The notes under the pieces: model-generated | The model's input: only the letters and a program-made list of their open reading frames with translations | Database searches by the model: none | What the model was told of the DNA's origin: nothing | Part shown: positions 17,910-25,978 of the stretch, in pieces | Layout of the letters: every line of letters starts with the position of its first letter | Position numbering within the stretch: the stretch's first letter is position 1 | NCBI RefSeq assembly: GCF_049844995.1 | Contig: NZ_JBNCMC010000001.1 | Location: 124,001-188,000 of the forward strand | Direction of reading: 5' to 3' | Source: Luteimicrobium sp049844995 | Lineage (GTDB): Bacteria > Actinomycetota > Actinomycetes > Actinomycetales > Cellulomonadaceae | DNA length: 64,000 nt | Made by a program: the position numbers and the translations under genes

Positions 17910-18227
17910 ATGACCACGACGCCCAGCGACGACTACGACACGTCGGGCCTGGTGTCGGGCCGCGACGGTTTGACCGGCGAGGACGACGGCGCCACCCCTG
18001 GCCCGGGCGCGCGCGGGGAGGACCTGCACGAGACGCCCGAGCAGGAGGCGGAGCGCGAGGCGAGCCGCCTCGACCAGGAGGGCCGCACCCCGGGACCCGG
18101 CCCGGACGGATCCGACCTCGGCGAGCCCGAGGAGGAGGTGGCGAAGGTCCGCAAGGAGCACATCGCCAAGCACGCCGCGAACCACGGCAGGACTCCGGGA
18201 CCGGGGCCCGAGGACCGCGGCCGCTGA
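17910..18227 (+). CDS. Small acidic protein with three TPGPG repeats
   Basis: The 105-residue protein starts at ATG 17910 with GGAGGA seven bases upstream. It is very rich in Glu, Asp, Gly and Pro, has no hydrophobic segment, and contains the motif TPGPG three times (near residues 30, 61 and 95), the last two preceded by GRTPGPGP. Between the repeats lies a predicted charged helix (EQEAEREASRLDQEG and EEVAKVRKEHIAKHAANH). It looks intrinsically disordered and cytosolic. I do not recognise the family. It converges with the aminotransferase gene, 12 bases apart. Confidence 0.65.
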   Translation: MTTTPSDDYDTSGLVSGRDGLTGEDDGATPGPGARGEDLHETPEQEAEREASRLDQEGRTPGPGPDGSDLGEPEEEVAKVRKEHIAKHAANHGRTPGPGPEDRGR

Positions 18228-18239
18228 GTCAGGGCCGCG

Positions 18240-19460
18240 TCAGGCTCCCAGGAGGAGCGCCTGCCACGCCACGATCCGGTCGACGGCCGTGGCGACGGTC
18301 GAGGGTGCGGCCGCGAAGCTCAGCCGCACCCACGCCCCGCCGTGGACCCCGTCGAAGTCCGTGCCGGGCGTGAGCGCGACACCCGTCTCGGCGAGCAGCC
18401 GCTCGCAGTAGGCCACCGAGTCGGCCGGCCGCGGGTCGTCCGGGCCCGCCGACAGGAACCGGGACACGTCCCCGTACAGGTAGAACGCGCCGTCGGCGGG
18501 GGCGACCGGGTCCCAGCCCAGCTCGCCGACCCGCCCCAGCAGCAGCGCGCGCGAGGTCGCGTACGAGGCGACGTTCGCTGCGGCTGCCGCGTACGCCTCC
18601 TTGGTGAACGCGGCGACGGCGGCGTGCTGCGCGAGCGCGGGCGGGCAGAGGGCGACGTTGCTCGCGAGCGCATCGACGGCGGCGACGAGGCCGTCCGGCA
18701 GCACGAGCCACCCGAGCCGCCAGCCCGTCATCGCCCAGTACTTGGAGAACGAGTTGACGACGACGGCGCCGTCGTCCAGGAACCGCGCTGCGGTCGTGGC
18801 GGCCGGGCCGTTCGACTGACCCGGACCGCTGTACGTGATGCCGTGGTAGATCTCGTCGGACACGAGCCGGACGCCGTGGTCCGCGCACCACCGTGACAGC
18901 GCCCCGAGCTCGGCCGCCTCGATCATGGTGCCGGTGGGGTTGGCCGGGCTCGCGACCACCAGCCCGGCGACCGGCGCCTCGGCGTGGAGCGCCTCGAGCT
19001 GGTCGACGGTGGGTTGGTAGCGCGTGGCCGGCCCGCAGTCGAGCTCGACGACGTCGCAGCCGAGCGCCGTGAGGATGTTGCGGTAGGCGGGGTAGCCGGG
19101 GCGGGCGAGGACGACGCGGTCGCCGACGTCGAACGCCGCCACGAACGCGAGCAGGAACCCGCCCGAGCTGCCGGTCGTGACGGCCACGCGGGCGGGGTCG
19201 ACGTCGACGTCGTACCAGCGGCGGTAGTGGCCCGCGATGGCCTCGCGCAGCCCGGGAGCGCCGAGCGCCTCGGTGTAGCCGAGGTCGCCGGAGCGCAGGA
19301 TCTCGATCGCGCGCTCACGCACGGGCTCCGCGGCGCCTGACGACGGCTCGCCCGCGCAGAGGTTGAGGACGGACTCCCCCGCGGCGCGTCGGGCGTTGGC
19401 GGCCGCCAGCACCTGCATGACGGCGAACGGCGGGACGTGCGAGCGCGCCGAGACCTTCAC
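18240..19460 (-). CDS. Class I/II pyridoxal-phosphate aminotransferase
   Basis: The 406-residue protein is a fold-type I aminotransferase. It has NLCAGEPSSG near the N-terminus, VTTGSSGGFLLAF (the phosphate-binding glycine loop), ASPANPTGTM with the substrate-carboxylate Asn region, SDEIYHGITYSG with the PLP-ring Asp and Tyr, and NSFSKYWAMTGWRLGW with the Schiff-base lysine. It resembles AspC/AlaT-like enzymes of subgroup I; the amino donor cannot be told. The GTG start at 19460 is eight bases past the tetR stop and no good ribosome binding site is seen, so coupling to tetR translation is likely. Confidence 0.88.
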   Translation of the reverse strand: MKVSARSHVPPFAVMQVLAAANARRAAGESVLNLCAGEPSSGAAEPVRERAIEILRSGDLGYTEALGAPGLREAIAGHYRRWYDVDVDPARVAVTTGSSGGFLLAFVAAFDVGDRVVLARPGYPAYRNILTALGCDVVELDCGPATRYQPTVDQLEALHAEAPVAGLVVASPANPTGTMIEAAELGALSRWCADHGVRLVSDEIYHGITYSGPGQSNGPAATTAARFLDDGAVVVNSFSKYWAMTGWRLGWLVLPDGLVAAVDALASNVALCPPALAQHAAVAAFTKEAYAAAAANVASYATSRALLLGRVGELGWDPVAPADGAFYLYGDVSRFLSAGPDDPRPADSVAYCERLLAETGVALTPGTDFDGVHGGAWVRLSFAAAPSTVATAVDRIVAWQALLLGA

Positions 19461-19468
19461 CGTGGCGG

Positions 19469-20095
19469 TCAGACGGCCGCGAGGCTGTCGGTCCGCGTGG
19501 ACTCCGCACCCGCGGGCGCGCCGTACCGAAGGCCGTCGAGGATGAGCGCGAGGACGCGCCTGGTCCGCTCGGGGTCGTGCGAGGCGGCCGCGGCCATGCA
19601 CATGCCCGAGACGGAGCGCAGGATGTCGAGCGGCTCGGCGTCGTTCCGTGCCATCCCGGCCTCCTGGGCAGCGCCGAGGAGCATCGCGGCGGCATTCTCT
19701 AGGCGCTCGTGGACGTCGGCGAAGACGGCCTCGGACTCCGGGCCGAGCGCCTCGCGCAGCGCGGACGCCATGCCCTTCTTGCGACTGACGTAGCCGACGA
19801 ACCCGTCGACCCAGGTGGAGAGCGCCTCGAACGGGTCGAGCTGCTCGAGCAGCCGCGGGGCGGCGGCGCAGACCTCGTCGACGCTGTGGCGGTAGACCTG
19901 CTCGACGAGACAGGCGCGCGTGGGGAAGTGGCGATAGAGCGTCCCGACGCCGACGCCGGCGCGGCGGGCGATCTCCTCGAGGGAGCCCTCGGTGCCGTGC
20001 TCGGCGAAGACCTCGGTCGCAGCCTGGAGCAGCTTCTCCCGGTTGCGGGCAGCATCGGCCCGGAGCGGCCGGACAGCCGGCTCTTGCGTTCCCAC
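19469..20095 (-). CDS. TetR-family transcriptional regulator of the adjacent efflux pump
   Basis: The 208-residue protein has an N-terminal TetR helix-turn-helix (LEEIARRAGVGVGTLYRHFPTRACLVEQVY, about residues 44-73) and an all-helical C-terminal ligand domain. The GTG at 20095 is chosen because GGAGGG lies five bases upstream; an upstream ATG at 20194 would overlap the promoter region of the divergent efflux gene. The divergent arrangement with an EmrB/QacA-type transporter is the classical layout of a drug-responsive repressor. A 15-bp inverted repeat in the shared intergenic region is a candidate operator. Confidence 0.9.
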   Translation of the reverse strand: MGTQEPAVRPLRADAARNREKLLQAATEVFAEHGTEGSLEEIARRAGVGVGTLYRHFPTRACLVEQVYRHSVDEVCAAAPRLLEQLDPFEALSTWVDGFVGYVSRKKGMASALREALGPESEAVFADVHERLENAAAMLLGAAQEAGMARNDAEPLDILRSVSGMCMAAAASHDPERTRRVLALILDGLRYGAPAGAESTRTDSLAAV

Positions 20096-20207
20096 GATGT
20101 CCCTCCTTCGCGCCGGCCGCACCGTTGCGGCCTCGTACGCCGTGACGATACTCGCCCGCTCCCGGGGTGGGGAAACAGGCCGACCCGCGCTCATCTCGAA
20201 TTACCTC

Positions 20208-20237
20208 TTGCACAACCGGAGGAACCCTCCGTATAGT
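20208..20237 (+). promoter_or_regulatory. MFS promoter with an embedded TetR operator candidate
   Basis: TTGCAC (20208-20213) and TATAGT (20232-20237) are separated by 18 bases. Inside the spacer CGGAGG AAC CCTCCG (20217-20231) is a perfect 6-bp inverted repeat with a 3-base centre. ACCGGAGG recurs at 20249-20256, followed by CTCC, forming a second small palindrome (GGAGGCTCC). Binding here would block RNA polymerase. Confidence 0.65.
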
Positions 20238-20296
20238 CCTAGGTGTCTACCGGAGGCTCCTTCCACTTACTCCATCCTACGACGTGGAGGCCAGAC

Positions 20297-21868
20297 GTGT
20301 CCTCACCCTTGACCACCCTCTCCCCGACGGCTTCCCGAGCCGCCGGGCGCGGCAGCTCCTCACCCCTGGTGCTGGCCGCGATCCTCACCACCCAGCTCAT
20401 GATCGTGCTGGACGCGACGATCGTGAACGTCGCGCTCCCCGACATCCAGAAGGCCCTCGGCTTCTCGGCCACCAGCCTGTCCTGGGTCCTCAACGCCTAC
20501 ACGCTCGCGTTCGGCGGGCTGCTGCTCCTCGGCGCCCGCGCGGGCGACATCCTCGGCCGCCGTCGGACGCTCCTGCTCGGCATCGGCCTGTTCACGCTCG
20601 CCTCGCTCGCGGGCGGGTTCGCCCAGGGTCCCGGCGAGCTGCTCACCGCCCGCGCCATCCAGGGCGTCGGCGCGGCCTTCGCGGCCCCGTCCGGGCTCGC
20701 GCTCCTGATGGCGCGGTTCCCCGAGGGCCGCGAGCGCGCCCGCGCCCTCGGCTACTACGCCGCCGTCTCCATCGGCGGCTCCGCGGTCGGCCTCATCGCC
20801 GGCGGCCTGCTCACCGAGTGGGTCTCCTGGCGCTGGGTCCTGTTCGTCAACGTCCCGATCGGTATCGGCCTGATCTTCCTCGCCCGCGCCGTGCTCCCCG
20901 AGACCCCGCGGCAGCGGGGCCGGTTCGACCTGACGGGCGCCGCGACGTCGACGCTCGGCATGAGCGCGCTCGTCTACGCCTTCATCCGCGCGGCGAGCGA
21001 CGGCTGGGGCGACCCGGGAACCGTCCTGGCGTTCGTCGTCGGAGGCCTGCTGCTCCTCAGCTTCGTGCTGGTCGAGCTCCGCGCCCCGGCGCCCATCACG
21101 CCGCTGCGGCTGTTCGCCGACCGGACCCGCGTGGCGTCGTACGTCGGCCGGATCCTGCTCGTCGGCGGGATGTTCGGGATGTTCTTCTACCTGACGCTGT
21201 TCCTGCAGAACGTCCTGGGCTACACGCCCATCGTGACCGGGCTCGCGTTCCTGCCGCTCACGGTCATGCTGTTCGCGTTCTCGCGGGTCAGCGCGGCGCT
21301 CGTCGTGCGGGTCGGTCCCAAGCCGCTCATGCTGATCGGCCTGAGCCTGTCCACGGTGGCGCTGCTGGTGCTCTCCCGGCTCGACGCCGACTCGTCGTAC
21401 GTCGCGATCCTCGTCCCGCTCCTGCTGTTCGGCATGGGCAACGGGCTGGCGTTCGTCCCGCTCACGGCGATCGCGCTGCAGGGCGTCGACCCGAAGGACG
21501 CCGGTGCGGCGTCCGGGCTGGTCAACGTGATGCAGCAGGTCGGCGGCTCGCTGGGACTGGCCGTGCTCGTGACGGTCGCGACGACCGCCACGCAGCACGC
21601 GGCACCCGAGGGCTCGACGGCGCAGGCCGTCGCGCAGCACGCGTTCGTCGTCGGCGCCGACCGGGCGTTCCTGACGTCCGCGATCCTGCTCGCGGCGACC
21701 GTGCTGCTCCTCGCCGTCGCGGTGCGCGCCCGCGCCCCGCAGGCCGCGCCCGCGCCGGCTGTCGCGGACGAAGAGCTCGACGGTCCGCGGATCGTCGCCC
21801 CTGAGGACGCCGCCGCGCTCTTCGAGGAGGAGATGGCCGAGGCCGTCGGCCGTCCCGCCGAAGCCTGA
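20297..21868 (+). CDS. MFS drug:H+ antiporter, DHA2 family (EmrB/QacA type)
   Basis: The 523-residue protein has about 14 hydrophobic segments. LDATIVNVALPDIQKALG in the first helix is the DHA2 signature, and GARAGDILGRRRTLLLG is the MFS motif A between helices 2 and 3. The GTG at 20297 has GGAGG eight bases upstream; the longer in-frame GTG at 20243 would coincide with the expected transcription start and adds a non-conserved leader. The substrate is unknown. It is divergent from the TetR gene and probably repressed by it. Confidence 0.88.
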   Translation: MSSPLTTLSPTASRAAGRGSSSPLVLAAILTTQLMIVLDATIVNVALPDIQKALGFSATSLSWVLNAYTLAFGGLLLLGARAGDILGRRRTLLLGIGLFTLASLAGGFAQGPGELLTARAIQGVGAAFAAPSGLALLMARFPEGRERARALGYYAAVSIGGSAVGLIAGGLLTEWVSWRWVLFVNVPIGIGLIFLARAVLPETPRQRGRFDLTGAATSTLGMSALVYAFIRAASDGWGDPGTVLAFVVGGLLLLSFVLVELRAPAPITPLRLFADRTRVASYVGRILLVGGMFGMFFYLTLFLQNVLGYTPIVTGLAFLPLTVMLFAFSRVSAALVVRVGPKPLMLIGLSLSTVALLVLSRLDADSSYVAILVPLLLFGMGNGLAFVPLTAIALQGVDPKDAGAASGLVNVMQQVGGSLGLAVLVTVATTATQHAAPEGSTAQAVAQHAFVVGADRAFLTSAILLAATVLLLAVAVRARAPQAAPAPAVADEELDGPRIVAPEDAAALFEEEMAEAVGRPAEA

Positions 21869-22103
21869 CGCCGTCAGCCACCTGACGCGTCAGGAACGGG
21901 CCGCGGGGGGGGGGGGGGGGGGGGCGCCGGGCCCGGGGGGGGGGTGGGGGGGGCGGCGGGGGGGGGGGGGGCGGGGCGCCCCCCGNNNNNNNNNNGGCGG
22001 ACCCGCCCACCCCGGCCCCGTCCCCCCCCGGCCGGCGCACGCCCGGGGCGGGGGGCCGGCTGAGAGCCGCCCCCGCGGCCCGTTCGTCGTGTTGCCGTCG
22101 CTC
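21869..22103. other. Low-complexity G/C tract with an assembly gap
   Basis: This stretch has a run of 20 G (21905-21924), further G-only and C-only runs, and ten undetermined bases at 21986-21995. The composition is unlike the rest of the window and looks like degraded read ends on both sides of a scaffold join. True gap length is unknown, and any gene in it would be missed. Confidence 0.85.
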
Positions 22104-22280
22104 TCAGGTCTCGTCGACGACGTCCGCGCCCGGCGCGTGCTGCTTGATCGACTCGATCGCGGACACCGCCGACGCCTTCTGCGCGTACTGCTGGCTGTTC
22201 GCCAGGATGTTGCCGTTCGCGGCCACGATGCGGAACCAGAACTCGCCGCTCTTCTCGCTCTTGTGGATGGTGAACTTCAC
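22104..22280 (-). CDS. DUF1508 (YegP-like) small protein
   Basis: The 58-residue protein KFTIHKSEKSGEFWFRIVAA followed by NGNILANSQQYAQKASAVSAIESIKQHA matches the DUF1508/YegP repeat (a beta-beta-beta-alpha unit with FWFRI.A.NG..L..S..Y). Many homologues carry two repeats; this one has a single repeat. The GTG at 22280 is preferred over the upstream ATG because GGAGG lies five bases before it. The function of the family is unknown. It lies next to the assembly gap. Confidence 0.85.
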   Translation of the reverse strand: MKFTIHKSEKSGEFWFRIVAANGNILANSQQYAQKASAVSAIESIKQHAPGADVVDET

Positions 22281-22395
22281 GGGGACCTCCATCGGTCCTT
22301 CTCGCGACGCGGTCGAACGACCGCCGGGGCCCTCTGCCCCTTGCACCCTCAGTCTTCGCCCCACCCGCCGGGACCGCCCGGCGGACGGGGACGGG

Positions 22396-22950
22396 TCACC
22401 CCGCCCGACGGCGCAGCTCGGCGTCGACGTGCGCGACCACACCCTCCGCGCCCGCCTCGACCTGGACGAGGCATGACTCGAAGTCCTCGCGGTCGCCGTA
22501 CCAGGGGTCGTCGATGTCGAGTCGGTAGCCGTCCGGGCCGTCCGGGTCCACGCGCGGCGCCGCCGGTTCGAACGTCCGGTACAGCCGGACCACGGGCCGG
22601 CCGCCCGCAGCGCCGGCCAGCCGGTGCAGGGCCCGGGCGTGGAGGACGGTCATCGGCAGGACGAGGTCGCGCGCCGCCAGGTCGGACGGGCGGACCTGCC
22701 GCGCCCGGTGCGCGCCGCCCGTTCCCGCGAGCGCCGCAAGGTCGTAGCCGTGCGCCTCGAGCACGGCGACGGCGCGCCGGTCCATCGGCCGGCCCTGCTC
22801 CTCGTCGCTGATGCCGGTCGAGTCGACGACGACCCGGTCGCCCAGGCCCGCGGCGTCGAACCGGTCCCGCAGCACCACCTCCGCCATCGGCGACCTGCAG
22901 ATGTTCCCGGTGCAGACGGTCATGACGCGGTAGGGATCGTGGACAGCCAT
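22396..22950 (-). CDS. Low-molecular-weight protein-tyrosine phosphatase
   Basis: The 184-residue protein has the P-loop CTGNICRS (nucleophile Cys13, Arg19) near the N-terminus and DPWYGDREDFE near residue 150, which carries the general-acid aspartate (DPWY) of the family. STGISDEEQGRPMD matches the usual ST.. W..G...D region. The enzyme dephosphorylates phosphotyrosine in cytosolic proteins. The ATG at 22950 has AGGATGGGG upstream. It is divergent from the response regulator, 137 bases apart. Confidence 0.92.
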   Translation of the reverse strand: MAVHDPYRVMTVCTGNICRSPMAEVVLRDRFDAAGLGDRVVVDSTGISDEEQGRPMDRRAVAVLEAHGYDLAALAGTGGAHRARQVRPSDLAARDLVLPMTVLHARALHRLAGAAGGRPVVRLYRTFEPAAPRVDPDGPDGYRLDIDDPWYGDREDFESCLVQVEAGAEGVVAHVDAELRRRAG

Positions 22951-23073
22951 GACCCCATCCTGCCAACCGCCTCCCCACCGGTGCCGAACACGGGGTCCGC
23001 GTCCGTCAGTTCACGCTGACGGACGCAGGCCCCGTTCTCGCGGGGCCGCGAACCCGTGCTCGCCCACCGGTCG

Positions 23074-23079
23074 TAGAGT
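23074..23079 (+). promoter_or_regulatory. Candidate -10 box (TAGAGT) of the two-component operon
   Basis: TAGAGT fits TANNNT and lies eight bases before the GTG at 23088, with no Shine-Dalgarno sequence in between. Leaderless initiation is inferred. Confidence 0.35.
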
Positions 23080-23087
23080 CGGGCCGC

Positions 23088-23780
23088 GTGAAGCTGCTTC
23101 TCCTCGAGGACGACGCCGAGCTCGCCCCCGCGCTGGTCGGGGCGCTCCGCGACCACGCCTTCGTCGTCGACCACGCCACGACGATCGCCGACGCCGACCT
23201 CCTGGTCGCGACGTCGCACCACGACGTGCTGGTCCTGGATCGTGCGGTCCCGGACGGCGACGCGCTCGACCTGGTCGACCAGCTGCGCCGCGGGGGCGTC
23301 ACGACGCCCGTCCTGCTGCTCACGGCCCACGGTCAGGTCGCGGACCGCGTGGCCGGGTTCGAGCACGGCGCCGACGACTACGTGGTCAAGCCGTTCGCGC
23401 TGCCGGAGCTCGTCGCACGCATCCGGGCGCTGGCGCGGCGGCAGGGCACCGCCCGGGCGAGGGTCCTCACGAGCGGCCGGCTCGAGCTCGACGTCGTCCG
23501 GCACCGGCTGACCCTGGACGGGATCCTGCTCAGCCCGACCCCCAAGGAGTTCGCGGTGCTCGAGGTGCTGCTCGAGCGTGCCGGCGAGGTCGTGAGCCGG
23601 GCCGAGCTCGTCGAGCGGTGCTGGGACGAGCTCACCGAGCCGTCGTCGAACGTCGTCGACGTGCTCGTCGGGCAGCTCCGCCGCCGGCTGGGCGAGCCCG
23701 ACCTCATCGAGACCGTGCGCGGCGTCGGGTACCGCCTGGCGGACGACGCCCCCGCTCCCCCCGACCGGGCCGAGCGATGA
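23088..23780 (+). CDS. OmpR/PhoB-family response regulator
   Basis: The 230-residue protein has a receiver domain (1 to about 118) with the acidic pair in LLEDDAEL, phosphoacceptor Asp51 in VLDRAVPDG, and the conserved lysine in DDYVVKPFALPEL. A winged-helix DNA-binding domain follows (about 128-222), with TPKEFAVLEVLLERAGEVVSR and GVGYRL. It pairs with the histidine kinase whose ATG overlaps its stop (ATGA at 23777). The stimulus is unknown. Confidence 0.93.
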   Translation: MKLLLLEDDAELAPALVGALRDHAFVVDHATTIADADLLVATSHHDVLVLDRAVPDGDALDLVDQLRRGGVTTPVLLLTAHGQVADRVAGFEHGADDYVVKPFALPELVARIRALARRQGTARARVLTSGRLELDVVRHRLTLDGILLSPTPKEFAVLEVLLERAGEVVSRAELVERCWDELTEPSSNVVDVLVGQLRRRLGEPDLIETVRGVGYRLADDAPAPPDRAER

Positions 23781-25075
23781 CCGACCCGGCGCTGGGGCCT
23801 GCCCGCAGGCGGATCAGCCGGATCCGCTGGACGACGACCGTCGTGTTCGCCGCGACGACCGCCGTGTGCCTGGGCGTGCTCGTCGTGATCGCGCTGCGGG
23901 TCGACACCTCGGCGCAGACCAAGGCGTTCGACGAGGGCCTGCGGCAGCAGGCCGGCTCGCTCTCCGAGCTCGTGAGCATCGCCGACGACGGCTCCCTCGA
24001 CCTCGGCCGCCTCAACGCCACCCAGGTGGGCCGGACGACGTCGGTGCTCGGCGTCGTGACGCCGTCGTCGATCGAGTACGCGGAGCCCGACCAGGACGCC
24101 CTGCCCACGGACGCCGAGCTGCGCCGCGTCATCACCGCCCAGCAGGAGGACGCGGGAGTCGCCGGGTTCGTCGCGGCGCAGCAGCGCGGGCGCACCCTGC
24201 ACTGGGCGGCGGCGCCCGTCTTCGACGCCGCGAGGATCACGTCGTCGACGCCGGTCGGGGCCGTGCTGCTGGTCGGCGGGACGGTCCCCGGGGCGGCCGA
24301 GCACGCGGCCCTGCGCAACCGACTGGTCCTCACGAGCATCCTGCTGGTCGTCGGCGCGAGCCTGCTGGGGCACGTCGTGTCCGGGCGGGCGATGCGGCCG
24401 GCCGTGCGGGGCCTCGCGTCGCAGGAGCGGTTCCTCGTCGACGCCGCCCACGAGCTCCGCACGCCGCTCAGCGTCCTACAGCTCGAGGTGGACCGGGCGG
24501 CCCGGCACCCCGACGACCCGGACGCCCAGCGCGCCGCCGTCGACGGGGCACGCCGCCAGGTGCGACGCCTGTCCGCGCTGACGGACGCGCTGCTGCTCCG
24601 GGCGCGGGCCGCCGTCGGCACCGCGGACCTGTCGCGCGAGCCGCTGCGCCTCGACCAGCTCGTCGAGCAGGTCGTCACCGAGCTCCGGGACATCGCGCCC
24701 GACGACGCCCGCATCACCGTCCGGCCCGACCCGCCCGACGCCGTCGTCGTCCGGGCGAACCCGGACGTGCTCGCGCTCGGCGTCCGGAACCTCGTGGAGA
24801 ACGCGCTCCGGCACGGGCGGCCGCCGGTCGTCGTCGAGGTGCGCGGCGACGGCGTCATCGTGACGGACGCCGGCCCGGGCATCCCGGAGGCGGACCGCGC
24901 CCGCATGGTCGCCGCCGGGACGACAGGCGATGGGCGGCCGGGCACGGGGTCGGGGCTGGCGATCGCGTCCTGGGCGGCCCGGGTCAACGGGGGCAGCCTC
25001 ACGCTCGACGACGTGCCGTCCGGCGGGCTCCGCGCGACCCTGTCCTTCCCCGCGGACGGACGGGCGGGCGCCTGA
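23777..25075 (+). CDS. Sensor histidine kinase
   Basis: The 432-residue protein has two membrane helices (about 22-43 and 176-196) bracketing an extracytoplasmic sensor of about 130 residues. The dimerisation domain has the phosphorylated His225 in FLVDAAHELRTPLSVLQ, and the ATPase has NLVENALRHG (N box), VTDAGPGIPEADRARM (G1) and GTGSGLAIASW (G2). There is no clear HAMP linker. It overlaps the response regulator by four bases and forms one operon with it. Confidence 0.92.
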   Translation: MTDPALGPARRRISRIRWTTTVVFAATTAVCLGVLVVIALRVDTSAQTKAFDEGLRQQAGSLSELVSIADDGSLDLGRLNATQVGRTTSVLGVVTPSSIEYAEPDQDALPTDAELRRVITAQQEDAGVAGFVAAQQRGRTLHWAAAPVFDAARITSSTPVGAVLLVGGTVPGAAEHAALRNRLVLTSILLVVGASLLGHVVSGRAMRPAVRGLASQERFLVDAAHELRTPLSVLQLEVDRAARHPDDPDAQRAAVDGARRQVRRLSALTDALLLRARAAVGTADLSREPLRLDQLVEQVVTELRDIAPDDARITVRPDPPDAVVVRANPDVLALGVRNLVENALRHGRPPVVVEVRGDGVIVTDAGPGIPEADRARMVAAGTTGDGRPGTGSGLAIASWAARVNGGSLTLDDVPSGGLRATLSFPADGRAGA

Positions 25076-25133
25076 GCGGATCGTGAGGCCGCGCCTCATG
25101 CTCCGCTCATCCGCCCCGGACCAGACTCGAGGC

Positions 25134-25853
25134 ATGACACGTCGACACACCCCTCGCGTACCGCACGTCGGCCGCACGGTGACCGGTGGCGTGGCGCTCG
25201 TCGTCGTCGGGCTGCTGACCGCGGGCACGCTTGCCGCCTGCAGCGGCGGGGACGACGCGGACGCCCCCGCCGCGACCGCTGCCACGACCCCGGGCGAGCC
25301 TTCGACGCCGGCCTCGACGGGCGGCTCCGACGCCACGAGCACGCCGTCGCCCTCACCGTCGTCAGGCTCCACGCAGGCCGGCGGCTCGTCGCCGTCGCCG
25401 TCGCCGAGCTCGCTCCGCGTCGCCCGCTGCACCGCGGACCACCTCACGGGGACGCTGACCGCCGGTGACGGCGGCGGCGCCGGCAGCACGTTCCCGTACC
25501 TCGTCCTGAAGAACACGGGCGGCTCGCCGTGCCAGCTCCAGGGCTGGCCGGGAGTGTCGTTCGTGGGTGGGGACGACGGCACCCAGCTCGGCGCGGCCGC
25601 CACGCTCGACCGGTCGAGCCCGCACGCGACGGTGACCCTGCTCCCGAACGGTCACGCGCACGCCCCCCTCAAGATCGGGCAGGCCGCCAACTACTCGGCG
25701 AGCACCTGCAAGCCCGCGAAGGCGGACGGCCTGCGCGTGTACGTCCCGGGCGAGACGCACGCGATCTTCGTGAAGGCGTCGGGGCTCACCGCGTGCACGA
25801 GCAGCAAGGTCCAGCTCCTCCAGACCCAGGCGATCCAGCCGGGCGCGGGCTGA
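25134..25853 (+). CDS. DUF4232-domain lipoprotein
   Basis: The 239-residue protein starts with a signal peptide ending in the lipobox LAAC (Cys at about residue 37), so it should be lipidated and held on the outer face of the membrane. A Ser/Thr/Pro-rich linker of about 60 residues follows, then the DUF4232 domain with RCTADHLTGTL, YLVLKNTGGSPCQLQGWPGVSFVG and a late SASTCKPAKADGLRVYVPGE. Four domain cysteines probably make disulfides. It follows the kinase gene by 58 bases and may be its output or sensor partner; the function is unknown. Confidence 0.88.
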   Translation: MTRRHTPRVPHVGRTVTGGVALVVVGLLTAGTLAACSGGDDADAPAATAATTPGEPSTPASTGGSDATSTPSPSPSSGSTQAGGSSPSPSPSSLRVARCTADHLTGTLTAGDGGGAGSTFPYLVLKNTGGSPCQLQGWPGVSFVGGDDGTQLGAAATLDRSSPHATVTLLPNGHAHAPLKIGQAANYSASTCKPAKADGLRVYVPGETHAIFVKASGLTACTSSKVQLLQTQAIQPGAG

Positions 25854-25876
25854 CGCTTCCCCGTCGGCGAAATTGC

Positions 25877-25906
25877 TTGGCAGGGTGCCGGGGGCCGCAG
25901 TAGCGT
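25877..25906 (+). promoter_or_regulatory. Promoter candidate of the short 25.9 kb transcription unit
   Basis: TTGGCA (25877-25882), an 18-base spacer and TAGCGT (25901-25906) make a reasonable housekeeping promoter. The predicted start near 25913 is directly before the extreme Shine-Dalgarno sequence. Confidence 0.45.
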
Positions 25907-25915
25907 CGTCGGCAC

Positions 25916-25978
25916 ATGGGAAAGGAGGTGATCCGACCAGTGAAGACTCTTCGGACGCATGAGGTGATCGCGCGCTAG
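25916..25978 (+). CDS. Mini-ORF with a Shine-Dalgarno sequence complementary to the whole 16S 3' tail
   Basis: Bases 25920-25934 read GAAAGGAGGTGATCC, exactly complementary to the conserved 3' end of bacterial 16S rRNA (GGATCACCTCCTTTC). The GTG at 25940 opens a 12-codon frame (MKTLRTHEVIAR) ending at TAG 25976; an in-frame ATG at 25916 would give 20 residues but contains the Shine-Dalgarno itself. A promoter lies just upstream and several hairpins follow. The next plus-strand gene is almost 1 kb away, so this is not an obvious leader peptide. Whether the peptide or the RNA is functional is unknown. Confidence 0.4.
   Translation: MGKEVIRPVKTLRTHEVIAR

Noticed and set aside
20243..20296. An upstream GTG extending the MFS protein by 18 residues
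   Set aside because: It lies at the predicted transcript start, is not hydrophobic or conserved-looking, and GTG 20297 has GGAGG upstream.
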